52,933 nt of DNA from Paludibacterium yongneupense DSM 18731 (GTDB lineage: Bacteria; Pseudomonadota; Gammaproteobacteria; Burkholderiales; Chromobacteriaceae), in the NCBI RefSeq assembly GCF_000422925.1, contig NZ_AUGZ01000031.1, forward strand, positions 1 through 52,933, read 5' to 3'. A program made the position numbers and the translations under genes. Position 1 is the first letter of the stretch, and every line of letters begins with the position of its first letter. This document shows, one piece after another, positions 1 to 7,061 of the stretch. The notes beneath the pieces were generated by a model that made no database searches, had not been told where the DNA came from, and worked only from the letters and a program-made list of their open reading frames with translations.

Positions 1-1773
1 CGACGAGGCCACCCCGCCGCCGAATACGTTCTGGCTGCCGTCGCTGATGATGGTGCCCTGCGCCAGCCCGCCCGAACTCACGTTCTGCACCCCGCCGCTG
101 ACGATGGTGGTGCTCGAGGCGACGCCGCCGTCGAGGATGTTCTGCACCCCGTCGCCGAGGGTGGTGCCCTGCGCCAGCCCGCCCGAGCTCACGTTCTGCA
201 CCCCGCCGCCTATCACGGTGCTGCTGGTGACGATGCCGCCGCTCAGGACATTCTGCACGCCGTCAGCTTCGACCGTGGTCGAGGTGACATTGACGCCGGA
301 GCCGACATTCATCGTGCCGCCCGCGTCGATTGTATCGATGACGATCGCGCCATCGATGGCGTTTTGCACCCCGCCCTGGAACACGAGGCTGGACACGGCC
401 GTGCCACCCGAGCTGACGGTCTGCGCGCCGCCGATCGAGATCACCGTGCCCGAAGCCACACCGCCGTTGAACACGGTCTGGCTGCCGCCGGCCGAGATGC
501 GGCTGGAAATGGCGAGCCCGCCCGAGCTGACTTCGACCAGGCCGCCGCTCGAAATCGAGGTCGCGCTCGCCGTGCCGCCGCTGCTCACCGTCTGGATGCC
601 GCCGTTATTGACGGTATTGGCATAGGTCGTGACGCCCGCGCCGACCGTCAGTTGCGCGCCGCTGAGCACGGCGGCAGTGGAGATGACCGCGCCGGACAGG
701 GCACTGACGTTGGCGCCCGCATAGAGTGTGGCACCCTGGGTCACGCCGCCCGAACTGACCACCAGATTGCCGCCGCTGGAGACGGTTGTGCCGATATCGG
801 TGCCACGCAGTGCAACGTACTCGACCCCGCCCATGCTGACGACGGTATCTACAACCTTGCCCTGATCACCGGCATACAGGCTACCACCCGAAGACAGGAC
901 CGTTGCGCTGGCCACCCCCGAGTAAACGGCTGAAACCACGCCGCCGGCAGAAACCGTACTCGCTTTCAACACCCCACCGTTATATACAGCGGCGGAACCA
1001 ATAATCTGGCTCTCCGTCGCTACTGCGCCAGAGCCGCTGACTATGAGAATGCCGCCCTGGCTCACCGTCGTATTTAGCGCGCTACCATTCGCGCTGACAT
1101 GTTCGTATCCGCTATTGAGAATAGTCGCACTCAGCGAAGAACCGTAGCCGCTGACTTGCAGATCGCCTCCCGTCATCACCCGGGTACCGATCGCCACCCC
1201 GTTGGCCAATACGGATTGGCTCCCCGCACTGATCAGGGTCGCGCTATACGAGTGCCCACCATAGGCAACGGTTTCGATCCCGCCATTTTGTACTTGAGTC
1301 TCGATGGCGACCCCGCTGCTCGACACCGTTTGACTGCTATTGCTGGTATAGACATTGGTCCGGTAGGCCGAACCGCCGATGATGAAGGTGGCACCGGCGC
1401 TGAGCAAAGCGTTCGAGACCACGCCACCGCTAAAGTCCGTTGCTATTGCCGCCCCCCCGGTAGCGGTCGTGTAAATGGCATAGCCGCCGCTGTGTACGTC
1501 CTCGACGGCCGTATATCCGGCCAGATAGCTGGAGTAAGCGGCCGCGCCGGATTGAATGTTCTGTGTCCACCCCGGGCTCACCGTCTGACCGGTCACCGTG
1601 CCCGTGACGTAGTAGTCGGTGTTGCCGGCCGCCTGTGCCGGCATCGCGGCGCCTAGCTGCAGGCACAGACTGCAGAACGGTGCCAGCAGTGTCCCCAACA
1701 AGCGCGACGCCGTCCTCGCCCGCACTCCGAAATGGCGCATCCCGTACTTGCGCCGCAGTCCGATTCTATTCAT
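1..1773 (-). CDS. AIDA-type autotransporter adhesin, N-terminal part (runs off the window)
   Basis: An uninterrupted minus-strand frame of 591 codons runs from an ATG at 1773 to the window edge, so the C-terminal part, including any beta-barrel, is not visible. The start is preceded by an AGGAG-type ribosome binding site. The first 49 or so residues form a long basic then hydrophobic signal peptide ending near AMPAQAAG. The rest is a passenger of imperfect units of about 19 residues of the type GGVQNVSSGGLAQGTxI, rich in Gly, Ser, Thr and Val. This is the strand-loop-strand pattern of AIDA-I/TibA-like beta-helical adhesins secreted by type V systems. By family it should be a surface adhesin or biofilm factor; the exact ligand cannot be told. 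No cysteine is seen in the visible passenger, as is common for exported beta-helices. Confidence 0.88.
   Translation of the reverse strand, partial: MNRIGLRRKYGMRHFGVRARTASRLLGTLLAPFCSLCLQLGAAMPAQAAGNTDYYVTGTVTGQTVSPGWTQNIQSGAAAYSSYLAGYTAVEDVHSGGYAIYTTATGGAAIATDFSGGVVSNALLSAGATFIIGGSAYRTNVYTSNSSQTVSSSGVAIETQVQNGGIETVAYGGHSYSATLISAGSQSVLANGVAIGTRVMTGGDLQVSGYGSSLSATILNSGYEHVSANGSALNTTVSQGGILIVSGSGAVATESQIIGSAAVYNGGVLKASTVSAGGVVSAVYSGVASATVLSSGGSLYAGDQGKVVDTVVSMGGVEYVALRGTDIGTTVSSGGNLVVSSGGVTQGATLYAGANVSALSGAVISTAAVLSGAQLTVGAGVTTYANTVNNGGIQTVSSGGTASATSISSGGLVEVSSGGLAISSRISAGGSQTVFNGGVASGTVISIGGAQTVSSGGTAVSSLVFQGGVQNAIDGAIVIDTIDAGGTMNVGSGVNVTSTTVEADGVQNVLSGGIVTSSTVIGGGVQNVSSGGLAQGTTLGDGVQNILDGGVASSTTIVSGGVQNVSSGGLAQGTIISDGSQNVFGGGVASS
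51..210 (-). repeat. Near-identical 111-bp tandem unit in the adhesin passenger
   Basis: Positions 51-99 and 162-210 differ at about one base and are 111 bp (37 codons) apart, which is two adhesin repeat units. The nucleotide identity exceeds that among the other units, so this is a recent duplication or a gene-converted pair. Confidence 0.75.
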
Positions 1774-2345
1774 CGCCTTCTCCTCATGCGCTGTCCGATT
1801 CGAAACAAATGGTTACGTCACATCAAAGCCATTGATGTTCGTTGTTTTTTAGTTTTGCTAATTACAGAATCAACATTTGTTTTCAAATAGGGCAAAAAGC
1901 TGGGGAGGCTAGCCACTTGACACGGACGATCTTCATGTCATGAGCCCGGCGACGGCAGCCGTGCAACACGCGTACAGCCAGTAAGGACGGCGCTTGCAGG
2001 CCGAACGCCAGGCCGCCGTGTGGCCGGAAAACAACGGCCGCTTCAGCGGCGGGCGGGATGGAGACAGGAAAACCGGAGGGCGGGTGTAGCCGAATGACAA
2101 CAACGAGGCAAGGGTGGGGGCGCAGCGGGCACGCCGGGTGCGATACGGGGTGCCGCCAGCCGGCCAGCGCAGCACATGAATACGCTCAACACATTGAATT
2201 TATTGAATTTTATGAACAGATGACCGCAAACAGGGGCCGGGGCAGCCGGCGCCGGGGCAGCCGTGGCAGCCCGGCAACAGAACGGCCCCCTGCCCGCGCA
2301 AGCGGGACAGGGGGCCGGGGGGACGGACAGGCGCGGGCCTGACCT
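1774..2345. other. Intergenic region upstream of the adhesin, no supported gene
   Basis: The part next to the adhesin (about 1795-1915) is strikingly AT-rich for this genome and probably carries the adhesin promoter and regulatory sites. The rest (about 1930-2345) is GC-rich. Short open frames exist on both strands here, but they lack clear ribosome binding sites or recognisable proteins. A terminator-like hairpin lies at 2284-2316. Confidence 0.6.
2284..2316 (-). terminator. Probable terminator of the PTS operon
   Basis: A GC-rich hairpin with arms GGCCCCCTG and CAGGGGGCC, extended by a GCGGG/CCCGC pairing around one bulge, lies 30 bases past the stop of the EIIB-like gene. On the minus strand it is followed only by a weak T-containing stretch (GTTCTGTTG), so efficiency is uncertain. 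Confidence 0.5.
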
Positions 2346-2714
2346 TTAGTTCAGGGCGACGGCGTAAGCGGGGGCGTCGGCGCCGGCCACCACGTGGATC
2401 ACGTGGCTGGCCACCGTCATCACACCGGCGGCGCCGGCGGCCTTGAGCGCGGCGGCATCGACGCGGGCAGCGTCGCCCAGTTCGATACGCAGGCGGGTGC
2501 CAGCCACGGCGGCGACCGACTTGACGTTATCGGCACCGCCGAGCGCAAGCAGCCAGGCTGCGCGATCGATGGCGACGCTGGCCTTGGCCGGCGCCGGCGC
2601 GGCGGCCGGGGCTGCGACCGGGGCCGCAACCGGAGCGGGGGCGGCAGCCGCCGGCTTGCCGGTCAGAAAACGGATCAGACTGCCGAGCAGGCCGCCCTGA
2701 TTGCTATTGGACAT
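2346..2714 (-). CDS. PTS EIIB-like protein without the active-site cysteine
   Basis: The product is 122 residues, starting at an ATG behind AAGGAG. Residues 1-20 are followed by an Ala/Pro linker (about 21-46), then a domain that aligns with EIIB of the glucose/GlcNAc family. GGADNV, TRLRI and the LKAAGAAGVM segment match EIIB's GGKENI, TRLRV and LKKLGAAGVV. In functional EIIB the motif is LDAC before TRLRV and that Cys is phosphorylated; here residues 67-72 read VAAVAG. The whole protein has no cysteine, so it cannot be a classical phosphocarrier. It lies 27 bp after the EIIA-HPr-EI fusion and no EIIC gene is present. It may be a degenerate EIIB, or a regulatory or structural partner of the fusion protein. 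Family membership is clear; function is not. Confidence 0.8.
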   Translation of the reverse strand: MSNSNQGGLLGSLIRFLTGKPAAAAPAPVAAPVAAPAAAPAPAKASVAIDRAAWLLALGGADNVKSVAAVAGTRLRIELGDAARVDAAALKAAGAAGVMTVASHVIHVVAGADAPAYAVALN

Positions 2715-2741
2715 AAAATTTCTCCTTATGATGGGACGGCA

Positions 2742-5255
2742 TTACGCCGCCGGCCACAGGGCGCGGGCGCGGGCGCGCACATCGGCGGCCGAGGTCAGCT
2801 TCAGAATCTCGAGCGCTTCGCGTCGGCATTCTTCGGCGTTCAGGCCACGCACCTTGGTTTTGATTTCGGGGATCAGGCCCGGGCTGACCGACAGCTCGGT
2901 CACACCGAGACCGACCAGTACCGGGGCGGCGTCCGGATCGGAAGCCAGCGCGCCGCACACGCCCACCCACTTGCCGTGGCGGTTCGCACCTTCGACCGCC
3001 AGCGCGATCAGGCGCAGCAGGCCCGGGTGCATCGCATCGATGCGCGAAGCCAGCCCCGGGTGCACACGGTCCATCGCCAGCGTGTACTGGGTCAGGTCAT
3101 TGGTACCGACCGACATGAAGTCGGCGTGTTCGGCCAGTTGATCGGCCAGAACCGCGGCCGACGGCACTTCGATCATCACCCCGAGTTCCGGGCGTTCGGC
3201 GATGCCCATTTCGGTCGCCAGCTCTTCGATGCGCTGACGTACGCGCAGCAGATCGCTGACATCGGCCACCATCGGGATCAGGATGCGCAGCTTCGACAGC
3301 GGCTTCACTTGCAGCAGGGCGCGCAGCTGCGTGTCCAGCAGTTCGGGCATGGCGAAGCCGGTGCGGATGCCGCGCAGGCCGAGCGCCGGGTTTTCTTCCG
3401 GCGGCAGCGTCAGGTACGGCACTTCCTTGTCGCCGCCGACGTCGATGGTGCGGATGATGGCCGGACGGCCTTGCATCGCGTCGACGATGCCCTGATAGTT
3501 TTCGCGTTGCTGTTCCTGCGTCGGCGCCTCGGTGCGTTCGATGAACAGGAACTCGGTACGGGTCAGGCCCACGGCGTCGGCGCCCTTGCTCAGACCTTCG
3601 CGCGCTTCTGCCACGCTGCCGATGTTGGCGGCGACTTCGATATGCACGCCGTCGAGGGTATGGGCGGCACCGGCGGCGGATTCCAGCATCTGCGCCTGAC
3701 GCGCCTGTTGTTCGGCGATGGTCGCGCGGGCCGCTTCCAGCTTCGCGCTATCCGGCGCCGAGTCGAGCCAGCCGGCACGGGTGTCGAGCAGCACTTCCTG
3801 GCCGTTCTTCAATTCGAGAATGCGCGCGCCGCCGGCCACCAGGGCCGGTACGCCCATCGCACGGGCCAGAATCGCCACGTGCGAGGTCGCGCCGCCGCGG
3901 GCGGTCGCCAGACCGGCGATACGTTCGCGCGGCAGGCTCGTCAGTTCGGACGGGGTCAGATCGTCGGCCACCAGAATCGAGGCATCGAACAGCTTGGGCT
4001 GCGGCACGGCGCCGCCGGTCAGCTGGATCAGCACGCGGCGTTCCAGGTCGCGCAAGTCGGTCACGCGCTCGGCCAGCAGCGCATTGCCCAAGCCGTTGAG
4101 CACGTCGCACTGGGTGCGTACCGCGCGGCGGAACGCGAAACCGGCGCTCTTGCCTTCGCGAATGCCTTGCTGCGCGCTTTCGATCAGCTCCGGATCATCG
4201 AGCAGCGCGAGGTGGGCGGTGAAAATTTCGCTTTCGTGCTGGGCCTTGCGCGCCTTGGCGTCGCGCACTTGCTCGTCAATGGCGGCACGAACGGCATCCA
4301 GCGCATGTTGCAGGTGATTGTTTTCCTTGACCGCGTCGGCGGCGTTTTCCGCCACTTCCAGCTCGGTGGCCGACATTTCGACCACCTGGCCGATCGCGAG
4401 GCCAGGAGCCGCGCACACGCCGCCGATCAGCGAACCGCCGAGCTCGACCACGGGAGCGGCGACCGGTGCCGCTTCCTGCGCGTTCGCGGCCGCTTCGCTC
4501 TCGGTACGGGTCTGCACGGTTTCGATCACGGCAGCCAGGGCGGCATCGGCATCGGCGCCGGTGACATGCACCGTCACCTCGTCGTCCTCACCCACGCCGA
4601 GCCCCATCAACGCCACCACGCTCTTGGCGTTGGCGCGTTGACCGTTGAATTCGATCTGTACGGCGGACTTGAAGCGCTTGGCCGTGTTCTGCACCAGCGC
4701 GGACGGACGGGCATGCAGGCCGCCGGCATGGCGCACGGTGGCCTTGCCGCTGAGTTCCGGGCCGGCTTCGGCCGTGGCGGCGCTGGCGGCGGCCAGCGAA
4801 TTCACGCTCATGAACTGGCTTGCTCCCGCCTGGACTTCGCCTTCGGCGCGGAAAGAGATACGATAGTTATCACTGTTGGCGATAACGATGACGGTGTTCA
4901 GCGACGGAACCTTGTCGGCGATCGCTTCGAAGTCGACCTCGATCAGCGCATCGCCTTTTTTCACGCGGTCGCCCTGGGCGACGCGCGAGGTGAAACCGAC
5001 ACCTCCCAGGCGTACGGTGTCGATGCCAATGTGCATCAGAATTTCGGCCCCGTTGTCGGCGGTCAGCGTCAGGGCATGACCGGTACGAGCAATCTGGCTC
5101 ACCACACCATCACAGGGTGCGCACAGCAGCGACGACAAAGGTTCGATGGCCAGGCCATCGCCCATCATCAGGCCGGAAAATACCGGATCGGGTACTGCCG
5201 ATAGCGGGATCACCAGGCCGGAAAGCGGGGCCAACAATTCGAGCGTTACGGACAT
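2742..5255 (-). CDS. Multidomain PTS phosphotransferase EIIA(Glc)-HPr-EI
   Basis: The 837-residue fusion joins three soluble PTS modules that relay phosphate from PEP. An EIIA of the glucose family (about 1-150) has His60 and the phosphoryl-accepting His75 in LMHIGIDTV. HPr (about 166-255) has its site in GLHARP, His181. Enzyme I (about 275-837) has the swivel motif GGATSHVAILARAMGVPAL with His459, and PEP-binding motifs GLTRTEFLF, GVMIEVPSA and GTNDLTQYTLA. All three catalytic histidines are intact. I chose the ATG at 5255 because AGGAGGAC lies just upstream; an in-frame ATG at 5288 is poorer. The layout resembles NagF-type proteins of GlcNAc uptake systems. A separate EIIA precedes it and an EIIB-like gene follows; its membrane partner must be encoded elsewhere. 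Confidence 0.95.
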   Translation of the reverse strand: MSVTLELLAPLSGLVIPLSAVPDPVFSGLMMGDGLAIEPLSSLLCAPCDGVVSQIARTGHALTLTADNGAEILMHIGIDTVRLGGVGFTSRVAQGDRVKKGDALIEVDFEAIADKVPSLNTVIVIANSDNYRISFRAEGEVQAGASQFMSVNSLAAASAATAEAGPELSGKATVRHAGGLHARPSALVQNTAKRFKSAVQIEFNGQRANAKSVVALMGLGVGEDDEVTVHVTGADADAALAAVIETVQTRTESEAAANAQEAAPVAAPVVELGGSLIGGVCAAPGLAIGQVVEMSATELEVAENAADAVKENNHLQHALDAVRAAIDEQVRDAKARKAQHESEIFTAHLALLDDPELIESAQQGIREGKSAGFAFRRAVRTQCDVLNGLGNALLAERVTDLRDLERRVLIQLTGGAVPQPKLFDASILVADDLTPSELTSLPRERIAGLATARGGATSHVAILARAMGVPALVAGGARILELKNGQEVLLDTRAGWLDSAPDSAKLEAARATIAEQQARQAQMLESAAGAAHTLDGVHIEVAANIGSVAEAREGLSKGADAVGLTRTEFLFIERTEAPTQEQQRENYQGIVDAMQGRPAIIRTIDVGGDKEVPYLTLPPEENPALGLRGIRTGFAMPELLDTQLRALLQVKPLSKLRILIPMVADVSDLLRVRQRIEELATEMGIAERPELGVMIEVPSAAVLADQLAEHADFMSVGTNDLTQYTLAMDRVHPGLASRIDAMHPGLLRLIALAVEGANRHGKWVGVCGALASDPDAAPVLVGLGVTELSVSPGLIPEIKTKVRGLNAEECRREALEILKLTSAADVRARARALWPAA

Positions 5256-5345
5256 GGAGTCCTCCTGAGTTATTTCTGTAAATATCAAAGCCGCGACTCG
5301 CCGCTGGTGGAAGCGGGTCGCGGCGTACGCCCCCGAAGGGCTTAG

Positions 5346-5807
5346 TTAACGGGAAGTTACGGTCAGGAAGGCAGACTGGCCAACGGTGACGCTGCTGCTT
5401 GCCTTGCCCGACAATTCATAGTCGTCGCTGTTGGCGATCACGACGATGGTCGTCAGCGACGGAATCTTGCCCTTGATGCTGGCGAAGTCGACATCGATCA
5501 GCGCTGCGCCCTGGGCAACGCGCTGGCCCTGGCGTACGCGAACATTGAAGCCTTTGCCGCCGAGGCTGACGGAATCGATACCGACGTGCATCAGCACTTC
5601 GGCGCCGTTATCGGCGGTCAGGGTCAGCGCATGGCCGGTGCGGGCCACTTGGCTGATGACGCCGCCACATGGCGCGGTCAGGGTCGACGACGTCGGGTTG
5701 ATGGCCAGGCCGTCGCCCATCATCAAGCCGGAAAAGACCGGATCGGGAACATCGCGAAGCGCGACGATGGAACCGCTGAGAGGGGCAACCAATTTTACAG
5801 AAGACAT
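5346..5807 (-). CDS. Stand-alone PTS EIIA, glucose/GlcNAc family
   Basis: This 153-residue EIIA(Glc)-type protein has His59 and the phosphoryl-accepting His74 in VLMHVGIDSV. It is highly similar along its length to the EIIA domain of the next gene (shared VPDPVFSGLMMGDGLAI and ARTGHALTLTADNGAE segments), so the two arose by duplication. The ATG at 5807 follows GAGGAAAACAAT; an upstream in-frame ATG at 5840 is less well placed. It leads the EIIA / EIIA-HPr-EI / EIIB-like series. Besides passing phosphate to an EIIB, a free EIIA(Glc) can be a regulator, as Crr is in enterics; that role here is inference. Confidence 0.93.
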   Translation of the reverse strand: MSSVKLVAPLSGSIVALRDVPDPVFSGLMMGDGLAINPTSSTLTAPCGGVISQVARTGHALTLTADNGAEVLMHVGIDSVSLGGKGFNVRVRQGQRVAQGAALIDVDFASIKGKIPSLTTIVVIANSDDYELSGKASSSVTVGQSAFLTVTSR

Positions 5808-6207
5808 ATTGTTTTCCTCGTGGACATTATCTTTCGGCAAAAAAAATGCCGGTTCACACTGTTCGCGTCACCAACGTCAGGTGGCGTGGCGTGTCCGGAT
5901 TCCGTCTGCGACTTCGGACAGCAGCGCAGCTATTAAATAGAAGCCGGCGCTCGCCAGCAAGTGCCCTGAAGCTCCCGACGTCTGTCGTTGCCAGAATTAA
6001 ATCACTTTATGCCACAACGTGCAGCGCCTCGTGCAGTTCTAAAACGAAGCAATCGATCATCTTTTGCGAAAACTCAATCAGCCAGACGCATTGTGTCGCA
6101 AAAAAACATGTTCGAATCAGAAATCTGGATACGTTATCGATGAATCATAACGTCACGATAGACAATGTCACGCCGCCATGGCGATTTTTGCACCGCCCTC
6201 GTGCGAC
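5808..6207. other. 400-bp leader region of the PTS genes
   Basis: No protein or RNA gene is supported. The region is more AT-rich than its flanks and lies between the gntR stop and the EIIA start, both on the minus strand, so it should hold the promoter of the PTS genes. A 7-bp-arm inverted repeat is at 6131-6153. I could not assign -35 and -10 boxes with confidence. Confidence 0.55.
6131..6153. promoter_or_regulatory. Inverted repeat, possible operator of the PTS genes
   Basis: A perfect dyad ACGTTAT-N9-ATAACGT lies between gntR and the EIIA gene. Its length and spacing suit a dimeric regulator such as the GntR protein encoded next door, but there is no direct evidence of binding. Confidence 0.4.
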
Positions 6208-6966
6208 TCAGCGCCTCAGCTCGGCGACAAAGTCATAATAGTCGTTGCGGCAGTAGGTGTCGGTCAGTTCTATCGCCGTATTATCCGCCATGTAACCGAT
6301 GCGCGAAATCAGCAACATTGCTTCGCCGCACGGGACGTCGGCCAGCGCGGCGATCTCCGGACTCGCGTTGACGGCGCGGATATGCTGCAGGGCTCTCACC
6401 ACCGGGTAGCCGGTGGCTTCCAGATGGTCGTACAGCGAATATTCGACCACCGCAGGATCGGGCAGGTAGGCGCAAGGCAAGGTCGACATTTCGATTGCCA
6501 TGACCACCCCGTCGGCCAGTCGGCGGCGCTTGAGGCGCGCCACGCGCGCGCTGGACGACAGACCGAGCCGCAACGATTCTTCGGTCGACGGCAAGCCGCA
6601 TTCGCGCGACAACCACAGCGAATGCGGCACGAAGCCTTTCATGCGCAACATCTCGGTAAAACCGGTCAGTCTCGACAACGGTTGTTCCAGCCGCGGAGTA
6701 ATGAAGGTGCCCGAACCCTGCCGCCGCTGGATCAAGCCCTGTTGCAACAATACGTCGAAGGCTTTGCGCGCGGTAACGCGCGAGATGGTCAGCTGTTCGG
6801 AGAACGTGCGTTCCGACGGCAGAGCCTCGGCCGCCTGCCACCAACCGGCATGGATCGCCGTCGCCAACTTGCGCGCCAGCTGCATATACAGCGGGGTACT
6901 GAGCGAATCGTCCGGTTGCAAGGCAGCCCAGCGGGTATCCATGGTCTTGTCCATGTCGTGTCTCAT
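6208..6966 (-). CDS. GntR-family transcriptional regulator (HutC/UTRA type)
   Basis: The 252-residue product has an N-terminal winged helix of the GntR family (about 22-92, with PLYMQLARKLATAI, ALPSERTFSEQLTISRVTARKA and GLIQRRQGSGTFI) and a C-terminal UTRA effector domain (about 110-245). Such proteins respond to small sugars, amino sugars or their phosphates; close relatives control GlcNAc or chitobiose genes. It lies between the glycyl radical enzyme and the PTS genes, all on one strand, so its effector is probably a sugar phosphate made by this locus. The start is uncertain: ATGs at 6966, 6954 and 6942 are in frame and none has a strong ribosome binding site. Its own promoter carries a direct repeat that may be its operator. 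Confidence 0.9.
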   Translation of the reverse strand: MRHDMDKTMDTRWAALQPDDSLSTPLYMQLARKLATAIHAGWWQAAEALPSERTFSEQLTISRVTARKAFDVLLQQGLIQRRQGSGTFITPRLEQPLSRLTGFTEMLRMKGFVPHSLWLSRECGLPSTEESLRLGLSSSARVARLKRRRLADGVVMAIEMSTLPCAYLPDPAVVEYSLYDHLEATGYPVVRALQHIRAVNASPEIAALADVPCGEAMLLISRIGYMADNTAIELTDTYCRNDYYDFVAELRR

Positions 6967-6973
6967 AACGCAA

Positions 6974-6996
6974 GCGGGGGGAATACATCCCCCCGC
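6974..6996 (-). other. GC hairpin in the gntR leader
   Basis: Perfect 8-bp arms GCGGGGGG and CCCCCCGC enclose a 7-base loop, ending 7 bases before the first gntR ATG. There is no T run, so it is not an obvious terminator. It could attenuate read-through from the upstream gene or hinder translation from the first ATG. Confidence 0.45.
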
Positions 6997-7011
6997 CCGT
7001 ATGCCGAAGCT

Positions 7012-7040
7012 ACGTTAATACCACTACAATACCACGTCAA
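7012..7040 (-). promoter_or_regulatory. gntR promoter with a direct-repeat operator in the spacer
   Basis: On the minus strand TTGACG (7040-7035) and TAACGT (7017-7012) are separated by exactly 17 bp. The octamer GTGGTATT occurs twice, at 7035-7028 and 7024-7017, an 11-bp period that puts both copies on one helix face inside the promoter. This suits autorepression by the GntR protein, although GntR sites are more often inverted repeats. Confidence 0.5.
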
Positions 7041-7061
7041 GCCCCCATCGCGGCAGCGCCC

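Noticed and set aside
47-1656. Plus-strand open frames at the window start
   Set aside because: They mirror the repetitive minus-strand adhesin, which has a signal peptide and ribosome binding site.
1933-2342. Small open frames of 80 and 94 codons
   Set aside because: They overlap on opposite strands, lack good ribosome binding sites and match nothing known.
2394-5204. A 936-codon plus-strand open frame
   Set aside because: It is antisense to the EIIA-HPr-EI fusion, produced by high GC at third positions.
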